This document shows positions 1-7,445 of a DNA stretch of 64,000 bases, one piece after another (within the stretch, counting starts at the first letter, position 1; the number at the start of each line of letters is the position of its first letter). The stretch is from Citrobacter freundii (GTDB lineage: Bacteria > Bacteroidota > Bacteroidia > Chitinophagales > Chitinophagaceae). Where the stretch lies: NCBI GenBank assembly GCA_003243445.1, contig QFQQ01000005.1, positions 62,001-126,000 on the forward strand. The letters are read 5' to 3'. The notes beneath the pieces are model-generated. The model saw only the letters and a program-made list of their open reading frames with translations. It did not search any database and was not told the DNA's origin. A program made the translations under genes and the position numbers.

Positions 1-42
1 GGATCCAACATCCGCATAAGGAACGTAGCGGATGGTAAATGT

Positions 43-366
43 TCAGGTTTTTAGCCGAGGGGGGTGAATAACGGAAAAGGACGTCGAAAGTAATTTTCCA
101 GTGTAGCGGTCTGTATAAGCTGGCTTGAGAGATATTTCTAAGAAGACGGGTAAAATTGAAGGTTTGGGACATCCGTAAACAGCACAGCAAGCACAGGAGC
201 ATAAAGGGGGACAATTGTCAGAACCAGCCTGATGTTGGTCATAGTGACTACTTCCTGTAACCTGCGTAATTGCGTCATCGGACTTGACGCTAGAACATAA
301 ATCTCCACAAGAGGCCAGGCTCGTCACAAAAAATACCAACATCATGATGTACGCGAACACTCTCAT
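43..366 (-). CDS. Small cysteine-rich lipoprotein (DUF6660-like)
   Basis: A 107-residue protein begins MRVFAYIMMLVFFVTSLASC, a signal sequence ending in a lipobox (L-A-S-C, Cys20). The mature part carries a tight cysteine cluster, CPPLCSCACC, near residue 55. This pattern resembles the small DUF6660-type proteins of Bacteroidota that often precede heavy-metal efflux (Czc/Cus-type) genes; that link is from memory. The downstream neighbour would lie left of the window, so it cannot be checked here. The internal ATG at 366 is chosen over the ATG at 417 because the signal peptide starts there. The cysteines suggest metal binding, perhaps periplasmic copper or zinc handling; this is inference. Confidence 0.6.
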   Translation of the reverse strand: MRVFAYIMMLVFFVTSLASCGDLCSSVKSDDAITQVTGSSHYDQHQAGSDNCPPLCSCACCAVYGCPKPSILPVFLEISLKPAYTDRYTGKLLSTSFSVIHPPRLKT

Positions 367-1357
367 CGGAGTCGAAGATAAACGATTTACTGGAAAGACG
401 AGAATTGGGAAAAACAACCGGGTTGCAAAAGAAATCTATCCATGTAGGCTTGTTGGTGCCTTATTCTGTCTAGAAGTCCGTGAGATTACATTTGAACTGG
501 TCTCGTAATGAGCAATATTCCAAGATAAATTTATAGTGCCGTACAACTCATGTATTTACTCGTAAAATTTGTTTTTAAAAGAGTTACTCATACTTGCGGT
601 TTTGCCATCAAATAATACCCACATGGTTATTCGATTTTAACTAAAGTCATAAGACCAGGAAGGGTCTGCAGCGCGGAATATGGCAATTGGTAATACAGAC
701 GGCCTAGATGATCATCGTGGCCACAAGACTGGTACGGTTTACGGTTAGTATAGATAAATTACTTTAGGTGTGCTTTTGAGCATGACAAAAAATGATACCT
801 GAACTCCCCCTTTGTTGTTTTTTTTACTTTTTCGTATGGACCAATAGGCAAAACAGTATTGGAATGCAGTCAGGTACTGTTTTGCTAATGATCTTCATTT
901 TATAAAATCAACCATATGCTATTGCGCAGTACGGACTCGTTTTGAACAGCATTCTTAAATGATTTTTTCAACCAGTCGATAATAAGTTTTCTCATGTGCA
1001 ATTCCACCGCGTCTCAGCAACGTGTGGTCAGGGTGATGTGTCAACATTGCCCTATTTTATACTATGAATCTACGATCAACCCCTTATCAGCAGCTAACAA
1101 CAGCGGCACTCTGTACATATTCGTTCTTCCAAGAATGGATCTTTTACGCGTTAACGCCATTCACGCCGGGTTTTTTCTAAACTGTTGCAAAAAGACATCA
1201 TTAGCCAGGAGCATCTGAAACAATGGGTTTCGAATCAACATTTCCAAGTGTCAATATTTACTTTAGAATGTTTCTTCTTTGTTATAAAAAATAATCTTGT
1301 CTGCGATCTGCAGTACATCTCTCATCTTCCCTTGCGACCTTTAGTTTTACATTTCAA
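367..1357. other. Non-coding stretch with one strong hairpin
   Basis: About 1 kb with no ORF that looks coding: the open frames are short, of low complexity and lack family signatures. The one clear structure is the 11-bp inverted repeat at 848-885, listed separately. The left end of the IS110 element must lie somewhere in or near this stretch, but I cannot place it. Confidence 0.5.
848..885. repeat. Perfect 11-bp inverted repeat (hairpin)
   Basis: GCAAAACAGTA at 848-858 is the exact reverse complement of TACTGTTTTGC at 875-885, with a 16-nt loop. No T-run follows on the plus strand and no gene ends nearby, so it is not an obvious terminator. It could be an insertion-sequence end, an operator or a structured RNA element. 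Confidence 0.5.
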
Positions 1358-1571
1358 TAAGGGTAGTGAACTATCGTTGCGACTGGGAAATTTTTGTTCC
1401 GGGGAGCGTATTAGACTGCCCTTAATTTTTGTTTGTCATTTCTCAGTAAAAACTGCTATGTGACAACCACACGACCATTAAATCGAATTCAAAACGGAAA
1501 TAATTTTATACTCGAAAGGTGCACTACCGTTGCGATTGAACCTTAGTTCAGAGAGCGTAATAGACCTTTCA
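1358..1571 (+). ncRNA. Candidate IS110 bridge RNA with two guide loops
   Basis: Two hairpins of identical geometry lie between the presumed left end and the recombinase gene. Loop 1: lower stem 1359-1367/1415-1423 (9 bp, one G-T), 16-nt left arm 1368-1383 (GAACTATCGTTGCGAC), 5-bp upper stem 1384-1388/1397-1401, 13-nt right arm 1402-1414 (GGGAGCGTATTAG). Loop 2: lower stem 1514-1520/1564-1570 (7 bp), 16-nt left arm 1521-1536 (GCACTACCGTTGCGAT), 5-bp upper stem 1537-1541/1546-1550, 13-nt right arm 1551-1563 (GAGAGCGTAATAG). Arms match 13/16 and 11/13. Bridge RNAs of IS110 elements carry a target-binding and a donor-binding loop of this form upstream of the recombinase. Transcript ends are unknown, and guide function is inferred from position and shape. 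Confidence 0.65.
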
Positions 1572-1665
1572 CTCAAAGTGTTGCCAGATCAAGTTAGAAT
1601 ATTAGTCGTAATGGACAATTAAAGGTCTTAGTGTCGGCAGCATATTAAATAACCCAACGATTGCT

Positions 1666-2655
1666 ATGAAGATTTCAAACGTCCTTGGAATTGATGTATC
1701 CAAGACAAGCCTCGATTGTCATTTACATGTTCAGGGCAAAACCTTATCTGAAGTATCTAACGATTCCAAAGGGTTCGCGAAACTGGTTAAATGGCTAAAA
1801 GTTAATTGTATTAAGCCCGAAGAGCTATTGGTCGTGATGGAATACACTGGTATTTATACTTATGGCCTGGAAAGATACTTACACCAGCATGGAATATCCT
1901 TCGTAAAGCGTCCCGCACTTGATATTAAACGGTCACTAGGTATGGTGAGGGGTAAAACTGATAAGGCAGACGCCCGGTTCATCGGTAAATATGGTTGGAT
2001 GAGACGGGAAGAACTTGTTCCGATGAAGCCGGTCGAAAAGGAGTTGGTAACATTGCAGCAGTTAATGACTTACCGAGATAAAATGGTTGCAGATAGAGCT
2101 TCCTACCAGGCAAGAATGAAAGAACTGAAAGAGCATGTGACCGACGGTGTTCATCCAGGGATAATCGGTTCTTCTGACAGAATGATGCTGAATCTATCGA
2201 CGGAAATAAAGTTGATAGAAAAAGACATCAGCAGACTGATCGAGAATAATCTGTTATTGCGGGAGTCCTACGAACTGGTAACAAGTGTAGTGGGTATAGG
2301 ATTTGCGACGGCGGTTCACTTCATTATTTCGACAGAAAATTTTACACGTTTCTCTGATGTCAGAAAACTAATATGTTATTGCGGAGTAGCGCCCTTCAAA
2401 CACGAGTCAGGTAGTAGCATTAGGGGTAAGACCAGGGTAAGCAATCTGGCAAATAAGAAACTGAAGACCTTGCTCACAATGGCAGCTATTTGTGCAGTGA
2501 GGTTTGATCCTGGATTAAAAGCAAAATATCAGCAAAAGATTGCAGAAGGTAAACCCAAAATGAGCGTATTAAATATCATTCGTGCGAAACTGATTGAACG
2601 AATTTTTGTTGTTGTGAAGCGGCAATCGAAATACGAAATTCGTGCTGCCGCGTAA
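1666..2655 (+). CDS. IS110-family transposase (DEDD recombinase)
   Basis: A 329-residue recombinase with both hallmark halves. The N-terminal RuvC-like DEDD domain shows D10 (GIDVSK), E59 (VMEYTG), and D99 and D102 in GKTDKADARF. The C-terminal Transposase_20 domain has the helix-hairpin-like VVGIGFATA near 208-216 and the GVAPFKHESGSSIRG block with the likely catalytic Ser248. Length is normal for the family and the frame is intact, so it may be active. Proteins of this family use a bridge RNA encoded beside the gene to pair donor and target DNA, and the candidate RNA lies immediately upstream. The start ATG follows the structured region by about 95 bp. It is transcribed toward the convergent arsenic operon. 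Confidence 0.95.
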   Translation: MKISNVLGIDVSKTSLDCHLHVQGKTLSEVSNDSKGFAKLVKWLKVNCIKPEELLVVMEYTGIYTYGLERYLHQHGISFVKRPALDIKRSLGMVRGKTDKADARFIGKYGWMRREELVPMKPVEKELVTLQQLMTYRDKMVADRASYQARMKELKEHVTDGVHPGIIGSSDRMMLNLSTEIKLIEKDISRLIENNLLLRESYELVTSVVGIGFATAVHFIISTENFTRFSDVRKLICYCGVAPFKHESGSSIRGKTRVSNLANKKLKTLLTMAAICAVRFDPGLKAKYQQKIAEGKPKMSVLNIIRAKLIERIFVVVKRQSKYEIRAAA

Positions 2656-2704
2656 AGTTTTGGGTACCGGCATCAGGACTTTGGGCATCTTCGTTGCGTC
2701 GCAA

Positions 2705-2721
2705 TCCGTTCATCGTTCGGT
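2705..2721 (+). repeat. Short direct repeat, left copy (flanks ars cassette)
   Basis: TCCGTTCATCGTTCGGT is repeated with one substitution and one inserted base at 6724-6741 (TCCGTCCATCGTTCCGGT), in the same orientation. The two copies sit just outside the ars operon. They could be REP-like elements, remains of a cassette boundary, or an IS110 target motif. They are short, so chance is not excluded. Confidence 0.4.
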
Positions 2722-2757
2722 TCAATGGGCGTCACCACAGTTATGTCCCCAACAATA

Positions 2758-3531
2758 TCAGATTCCTTTACGAAGGCTTTCTGCGTAAGCATTGGGTAAT
2801 GCACTATCTTCAACTGCTTTGGCCGCTTTCTCGATATCGTATTCAAATCGTACAAATTCAACCTGTACGGTTTCCTTTACAAAAATGCTGCTATCCGGGT
2901 TAATAGTGAGGATTACGTAACCGCCACGATTGTCACCGTCTTTTGGCTTTCCAACTGAACCAATATTTATCGCATGACGGTAATGTTCGTTTTCTGCGGG
3001 AACGGATGGAAGTATCCGGTGATATGGTTTATGGGTGTGACCGAAACATAGAATGTCTGCATCCGCATCCTGCATGATCCGCAGCATGCTTTTTTCTTCC
3101 CGATCCTCAAATAAGTATTCATTTATTTTTCGGGGACTGCCGTGAACCAGTAAAAGATTGAGTTTGTCATTATTTAACTGGAACTCTACTTTGATATGAG
3201 CAGGCAGGGTTCGTAAATAGTGTCTTTCCTTTTCGTTCACCAATTGATTCGTAACACAGATAGATATGGCGCCATTGGCCTTTTCATCATCCGTCTTGTA
3301 GGCACAGCCACAATCGCTGCTGTCTCTGCCTATGCCAAAATCATAATTACCCGCAATGGTGGGAATACCTCTTTTCCTGATCTCATTGATCACTTCATTA
3401 GGCCAGATATTGTAACCCACCAGGTCTCCAAGACAATAGATCGCATCCACCTGTTGCTTTTCTACATTTTCAAAAAAGGCTTCCAACGCAGGAAGGTTTG
3501 CATGAATATCACTAAATAAAGCAATTCTCAT
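2758..3531 (-). CDS. Metallophosphoesterase, last gene of ars operon
   Basis: A 257-residue calcineurin-like phosphoesterase. The metal-binding motifs are all visible: D8-x-H10 in FSDIHAN, GDLVG (D36), GNYD (61-64), LLVHGSP and CFGHTH. Length fits the single-domain YfcE-like group. It would bind two divalent metals and hydrolyse a phosphoester; the substrate cannot be told from sequence. It is the fifth gene of a minus-strand run starting with arsR, 36 bp after the ACR3 gene, so it is probably co-transcribed and arsenic-regulated. Possible roles are repair of arsenate-containing or damaged metabolites, or plain hitchhiking; neither is shown by the sequence. Confidence 0.85.
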   Translation of the reverse strand: MRIALFSDIHANLPALEAFFENVEKQQVDAIYCLGDLVGYNIWPNEVINEIRKRGIPTIAGNYDFGIGRDSSDCGCAYKTDDEKANGAISICVTNQLVNEKERHYLRTLPAHIKVEFQLNNDKLNLLLVHGSPRKINEYLFEDREEKSMLRIMQDADADILCFGHTHKPYHRILPSVPAENEHYRHAINIGSVGKPKDGDNRGGYVILTINPDSSIFVKETVQVEFVRFEYDIEKAAKAVEDSALPNAYAESLRKGI

Positions 3532-3567
3532 AAAAAGATAGTTGAATGATGTTGAAATTTATTAAGA

Positions 3568-4647
3568 CTAAACCGTCGCTTCTTTTACCGGGTAATATTT
3601 TTTTCTGAGCCAGAAGGCTACGTTCACCAGCGCTATCAGCGCCGGCACTTCCACTAGTGGACCTATGACGCCTGCAAATGCCTGTCCGCTGTTAATACCG
3701 AATACACCGATCGCCACCGCAATGGCCAATTCAAAGTTATTACCAGCTGCCGTGAAGGCTATAGAAGCATTTTTGGAATAATCTGCGCCGAGCGCTTTGC
3801 CAAGAAAAAAACTTACAAGGAACATGATAGCAAAGTAGATCACAAGCGGGATCGCTATTCGTATCACATCCATTGGGATCTGAACGATCAATTCACCTTT
3901 CAGGCTAAACATAACAATGATAGTGAATAACAAGGCAATCAACGTGATCGGAGATATAATAGGAATGAATTTTTGCTGATACCAGGCTTCGCCCTTCCAT
4001 TTTAACAATACAAAACGTGTCAGTACGCCTGCGGCAAAAGGGATGCCCAGATAAATTGCCACACTTTCCGCAATCTGGGCGATGCTTATGTGAACGGTAG
4101 TTCCGGCTAAACCGAACATAGGAGGCAATACCGTTATAAACAAATAAGCATAAAAACTGAAGAAAATGACCTGGAAAATACTATTGAGTGCTACCAGACC
4201 AGCAGCATATTCCCTGTTACCTTCCGCAAGTTCATTCCACACAATCACCATTGCAATACATCTTGCCAGGCCAATAAGAATTAAGCCTGTCATATAGGCT
4301 GGATAATCCTTTAATAGAGTAATTGCCAGGAAAAACATCAATATTGGGCCGATCACCCAGTTTAGTAAAAGAGACGCTCCAAGTATCTTCACATTCTTAA
4401 ATACTTCGCCCATCTTTTCGTAACGGACTTTTGCCAGGGGTGGGTACATCATTAGAATTAATCCGATAGCCAGAGGAACATTGGTGGTACCGGATGAAAA
4501 TGAGTTGATGAAAGATGGTGCCGAAGGAAGGAAATACCCGATTCCAACACCCACCGCCATTGCAAGGAAGATCCAAAGAGTTAAATACCGGTCAAGAAAA
4601 CTAAGTTTTGTTCGCTGTGCTGCCGGGGCGCAATTGTTTGCACTCAT
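3568..4647 (-). CDS. acr3: ACR3-type arsenite efflux transporter
   Basis: A 359-residue inner-membrane protein with about ten hydrophobic helices, the size and layout of ACR3 (bile acid/arsenite transporter superfamily). The signature GLARCIAMVIVWNELA contains the conserved cysteine of the family's fourth helix, needed for As(III) transport in studied homologues. Other family marks are LDRYLTLWIFLAMAVG near the N-terminus and AAGNNFELAIAVAI near the C-terminus. It expels arsenite made by the phosphatase-like reductase encoded just upstream; the genes are only 6 bp apart. It belongs to the arsR operon. Confidence 0.95.
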   Translation of the reverse strand: MSANNCAPAAQRTKLSFLDRYLTLWIFLAMAVGVGIGYFLPSAPSFINSFSSGTTNVPLAIGLILMMYPPLAKVRYEKMGEVFKNVKILGASLLLNWVIGPILMFFLAITLLKDYPAYMTGLILIGLARCIAMVIVWNELAEGNREYAAGLVALNSIFQVIFFSFYAYLFITVLPPMFGLAGTTVHISIAQIAESVAIYLGIPFAAGVLTRFVLLKWKGEAWYQQKFIPIISPITLIALLFTIIVMFSLKGELIVQIPMDVIRIAIPLVIYFAIMFLVSFFLGKALGADYSKNASIAFTAAGNNFELAIAVAIGVFGINSGQAFAGVIGPLVEVPALIALVNVAFWLRKKYYPVKEATV

Positions 4648-4653
4648 GTCATT

Positions 4654-5331
4654 TTATTTTTTGGTGATATACACCATTTCAGCTGCGATCTGGTTGACCA
4701 ATGTTGTGATTTTGCTTTCTTCATCTGTATCTACCGCCTTTTTAAAGCCCAGGAAATAAGGACTGGATACGGTAGTCAGTGCCTTGCAATTATTTTCTGT
4801 GATAGTGTCACAGACCACTACTGAGCTGATGTTTTTTGTTGGCAGTGATGGGTCGCTGGCTATTTTGGAGAATAGTATGATCGGCGCTGCATCATCGGCA
4901 TACCTCACTTCATACACCCGGCTGCCGTTCTGCATTTTTGCTTCGATCCTGTAACCTACCTGTTTCAAATAATGAATCATCTTCTCGCTGATCTCACCGG
5001 TTTGCAGGCCTGCCGAATGAATGCCGAGTCTCTTCAGCTTCTTCCTGTAAGAAAGGGTTTCCGCAAATACCTCCGACACCTGGCTTCTAAAGGTATTCTC
5101 GCTACAGTAAAAGATCAGGTTCCAGCCCTCGTGACTCAACTGGGAAGTTGCCAGCGTATACCGCAGGTTTTCGAGGCTTTGCCAGTGTTTGGTATCGATC
5201 CATTCCGACTTGACCGAATTGAAGTAGGTTTCTAATTTTGGATATAGTCTTGGGGTTGGGTCATGAGTTTGAAAGGAGGTAACGATGAATGTTAACCCGA
5301 TTATCATTGCAAGGAGCAGTAGCTTTTTCAT
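4654..5331 (-). CDS. Arsenate-reductase-like low-MW phosphatase with signal sequence
   Basis: A 225-residue protein. Residues 1-20 form a hydrophobic signal or anchor (MKKLLLLAMIIGLTFIVTSF). The active-site P-loop is FYCSENTFRSQ, a CX5R motif (C76, R82) with the S83 expected in low-molecular-weight tyrosine phosphatase/ArsC proteins. Bacteroidota arsenic operons commonly encode a related cytoplasmic protein (motif like CTHNSRRS), and the N-terminal LYPKLETYF matches that family's opening. It probably reduces arsenate to arsenite, or removes phosphate, before ACR3 export. The signal sequence is odd, because arsenate reduction normally needs cytoplasmic thiols. It lies 78 bp after arsM and 6 bp before acr3. 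Confidence 0.75.
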   Translation of the reverse strand: MKKLLLLAMIIGLTFIVTSFQTHDPTPRLYPKLETYFNSVKSEWIDTKHWQSLENLRYTLATSQLSHEGWNLIFYCSENTFRSQVSEVFAETLSYRKKLKRLGIHSAGLQTGEISEKMIHYLKQVGYRIEAKMQNGSRVYEVRYADDAAPIILFSKIASDPSLPTKNISSVVVCDTITENNCKALTTVSSPYFLGFKKAVDTDEESKITTLVNQIAAEMVYITKK

Positions 5332-5409
5332 GTTGCACTTATTTTGGTTTAAAGCAGCCTGTATTGACCAGGTTGCTGCTTATAAGTTTACTGATAAATC
5401 TTCATTGAA

Positions 5410-6255
5410 TTAATCACAGCAACCCGGAGCGCAACAGGCTGTTTCATTGCTTGGTTTTTTCGCGAAGACCGTAATACTGAAAATACCGGTATTGCCTTGT
5501 TTGAATGTGATTAATTGTTCCGCATCGAGATAGTTGGAAAGAATGTCATCAGGAACTACGATTTTCTTTTCCTTTTGAATGGTGATAGTCTCAAAACCAG
5601 CCTTTCCGATCAGGCTCAGGTAATCATTTTTCTGGATGGCACCGGATACACAACCAGCATACATTTCCGCAGCTTCTTTAATGTTTTCAGGTAATTCACC
5701 CTCCAGCACAATATCAGAAATGCTGAAATGTGCGCCGGGTTTCAGTACACGGAAAATATCGTTAATGACGCCTTCTTTGTTGGGAACGAGGTTTAATACG
5801 CAGTTGCTGACAATGACGTCTGCGGTATTGTCATTCACCGGCATGTTCTCAATATCGCCCTCCCTGAATTCCACATTATGAAAACCTAATTTCTCCGCAT
5901 TGTTTCTTGCTTTGCTGATCATGGCTGGAGTAAAATCGATGCCAATCACTTTCCCTGTTTCACCGGTTTCCGCACGGGCAATAAATGCATCGTTACCTGC
6001 TCCGGAACCAAGATCTATCACCACATCACCTTTTTTGATTTGTGCAAATTGGGTAGGGAGACCGCAGCCTAATCCCAGATCCGCCTCGGGATTATAGCCT
6101 TTCATATCAGTATAATCGTCGGTCATGATGTTATATACTTCCGTTGAGCAACCACCTGATCCGCAGCAGGAGGAAGCATTCTCATTTTTATCCTGAAGGG
6201 CAATTTCGCTGTACTTCTGCCGTACGAGTTCTTTAAGTTGTTCCTGTGTTTCCAT
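5410..6255 (-). CDS. arsM: Arsenite S-adenosylmethionine methyltransferase
   Basis: A 281-residue class I methyltransferase. The SAM-binding motif is VVIDLGSGAGNDAF (residues 78-91). The three cysteines that bind As(III) in ArsM enzymes are at C64 (GLGCGLPT), C152 (VSNCVLNL) and C202 (YAGCVSGA). Extra cysteine pairs lie near both ends: SSCCGSGGC at 28-36 and ACCAPGCC at the C-terminus, often seen in bacterial ArsM. It methylates arsenite to volatile or oxidisable species in the cytoplasm. It is the second gene of the operon, after arsR, with its own ArsR-like palindrome in the 55-bp gap upstream. Confidence 0.95.
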   Translation of the reverse strand: METQEQLKELVRQKYSEIALQDKNENASSCCGSGGCSTEVYNIMTDDYTDMKGYNPEADLGLGCGLPTQFAQIKKGDVVIDLGSGAGNDAFIARAETGETGKVIGIDFTPAMISKARNNAEKLGFHNVEFREGDIENMPVNDNTADVIVSNCVLNLVPNKEGVINDIFRVLKPGAHFSISDIVLEGELPENIKEAAEMYAGCVSGAIQKNDYLSLIGKAGFETITIQKEKKIVVPDDILSNYLDAEQLITFKQGNTGIFSITVFAKKPSNETACCAPGCCD

Positions 6256-6278
6256 TTGAATGATCTTTATTGGTATAA

Positions 6279-6290
6279 CGCAATATTGCG
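6279..6290. promoter_or_regulatory. ArsR-type operator between arsR and arsM
   Basis: CGCAATATTGCG is a perfect 12-bp palindrome lying 24 bp upstream of the arsM start. On the minus strand it reads within ATCGCAATATTGCG, the same core as the operator upstream of arsR (6641-6658). This suggests a second binding site, perhaps for an internal promoter. Confidence 0.6.
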
Positions 6291-6310
6291 ATGAATGAGT
6301 TCAAAAAAAA

Positions 6311-6637
6311 TCAACAACAATTGTTGCCGATTTCAACCGAAAAAAAGCCTTCAAGGGCAGCTTTGTATTGTTTCCAGACCTTAGGGTCTATACAATAACA
6401 CACACTGGTTCCTTCAATCGTACCCTGAATCAACCCGGCATTCTTTAACTCTTTCAAATGCTGGCTAATGGTCGCTTGTGCCAGTCCCAATTCCTCGACC
6501 AGGTCACCACAAATGCAGGCCTGGGCCTTCACCAAATGCTGAATGATTGCAATCCGGGCAGGATGAGCAATGGCTTTCAGCATGATAGCCAGTCTGTTCT
6601 GCTTTTCTGTAAATATTTCAGTTTTTGTAAGTCCCAT
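6311..6637 (-). CDS. arsR: ArsR family arsenic-responsive repressor
   Basis: A 108-residue winged-helix repressor of the ArsR/SmtB family. HPARIAIIQHLV (25-36) and the recognition helix LAQATISQHLKELKNAGLI (52-70) are typical. The metal site CIC (C41 and C43, in KAQACICGDLVEEL) sits in the helix used by classical ArsR for As(III); a further Cys pair ends the protein (NNCC). It should repress the operon until arsenite binds. The gene leads the minus-strand ars operon, and the operator overlaps the leader immediately upstream of its ATG. Confidence 0.92.
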   Translation of the reverse strand: MGLTKTEIFTEKQNRLAIMLKAIAHPARIAIIQHLVKAQACICGDLVEELGLAQATISQHLKELKNAGLIQGTIEGTSVCYCIDPKVWKQYKAALEGFFSVEIGNNCC

Positions 6638-6640
6638 TTC

Positions 6641-6658
6641 TATCGCAATATTACGATA
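6641..6658. promoter_or_regulatory. ArsR-type operator upstream of arsR
   Basis: TATCGCAATATTACGATA has 5-bp perfect arms (TATCG/CGATA) around a CAATATTA centre and begins three bases upstream of the arsR start codon. The core matches the palindrome at 6279-6290. Its position would block the ribosome-binding region or promoter, as expected for autorepression. Confidence 0.7.
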
Positions 6659-6983
6659 TAAACTAGAGCCGACAAATTTTTTTAATAATTATCCCAAAAA
6701 TTTGGATTCAACTTAGAATACGCTCCGTCCATCGTTCCGGTCTCTTATAAAATCTGCTAAGGTATTGTCTTTACCTGTTTCAACTTCAAAGGGCAAAAGC
6801 GAAAGCGAATTTGATGGCCGCCGCCCGCAACCCAATCGTTCGGCATAAACACAAATCCTCCCACAACTCCTTCCTTTATTCCGCGTGCGATTGGGTGTTC
6901 TGCTCCCGCTCGCCATCTATCCTTCTGCTTTCTTTTTTCCCTTTTTCTTTTGAAACATTTTTTTTCATTTAAAACACACAAAC
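6659..6983. other. Boundary between ars operon and mobilizable element
   Basis: No gene was recognised. The stretch holds the right copy of the short direct repeat (6724-6741), and a 9-bp inverted repeat (ACCCAATCG at 6830-6838, CGATTGGGT at 6888-6896). A pyrimidine-rich run (about 6910-6975) leads into the ssb start. It may contain the ssb promoter and the left edge of the mobile element; neither can be fixed from sequence. Confidence 0.4.
6724..6741 (+). repeat. Short direct repeat, right copy
   Basis: TCCGTCCATCGTTCCGGT, the partner of 2705-2721. Directly to its left, overlapping by three bases, AATACGCTCC at 6717-6726 is the exact complement (10 nt) of part of the right guide-like arm of loop 1 of the IS110 RNA. 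Confidence 0.4.
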
Positions 6984-7391
6984 ATGGAAATCGTAGGCAG
7001 AATCACAGCAAACGCAAACATCAAAACAGTGCAGGAGCGCCAATTGGTAGAGTTTACACTTGCAGTAAACGATCGTTACAGAAATGGAAATGGTGATACC
7101 GTCGACAATGCAAATTTTTTTAGTTGCTCGTACTGGATCGGAACCGCTATAGCTCCATACTTGACGAAAAGCACAGTCGTGCAACTATCCGGGGAACTAC
7201 GCGTAAAACCGTGGATCGGGGCACAGGGAGATGCAAGAGCCAGCCTGAATTTTCACGTAAACAAAATCAAGTTTATCAGCAAAGGGGAGCGCGCAGCAGC
7301 AGACACGGCGAGTGATCCCAAAAATGCAAAACCTAATCCGAAGAGAAGGCGTAATCCTAAAAAGTCAGAATATGATGATCTACCATTCTAA
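6984..7391 (+). CDS. ssb: Single-stranded DNA-binding protein
   Basis: A 135-residue OB-fold protein: MEIVGRITANANIK opens the fold and VNDRYRNGNGDTVDNANFF and LSGELRVKPW follow as in SSB. The tail is basic and disordered, then ends in the acidic tip YDDLPF, the docking site for replication and repair partners. It coats single-stranded DNA during replication or conjugative transfer. It leads a plus-strand run of mobile-element genes (J-domain protein, DUF6908, ParB-like), so it is a plasmid/ICE-type SSB and not the chromosomal copy; the divergent body supports this. Confidence 0.9.
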   Translation: MEIVGRITANANIKTVQERQLVEFTLAVNDRYRNGNGDTVDNANFFSCSYWIGTAIAPYLTKSTVVQLSGELRVKPWIGAQGDARASLNFHVNKIKFISKGERAAADTASDPKNAKPNPKRRRNPKKSEYDDLPF

Positions 7392-7445
7392 AATCTAAAC
7401 CTCCTAACCACTCCGGGAGCAGGAATATGGTAGAGTGGCAACGTT

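Larger units (their letters stand above)
1340..2700 (+). mobile_element. IS110-family insertion sequence (ends approximate)
   Basis: The element consists of an IS110-type recombinase gene (1666-2655) and a structured non-coding region directly upstream (1358-1571). IS110 elements lack terminal inverted repeats, so the ends cannot be read from symmetry. The right end is probably close to 2691-2698, where TCGTTGCG matches the guide-like arms of the upstream RNA. The left end is not resolved. The minus-strand metallophosphoesterase gene stops at 2758, so the element ends before that. Confidence 0.6.

Noticed and set aside
1..6. GGATCC at the window start
   Set aside because: A restriction site at the edge is most simply a chance feature of where the window begins.
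1185..1463. 92-codon frame over the first guide loop
   Set aside because: It crosses the structured RNA, begins in low-complexity sequence and matches no family; the RNA explanation is better.
6757..6981. 74-codon minus-strand frame upstream of ssb
   Set aside because: Arginine/lysine-rich reading of a pyrimidine-rich leader; no family and no neighbour logic.
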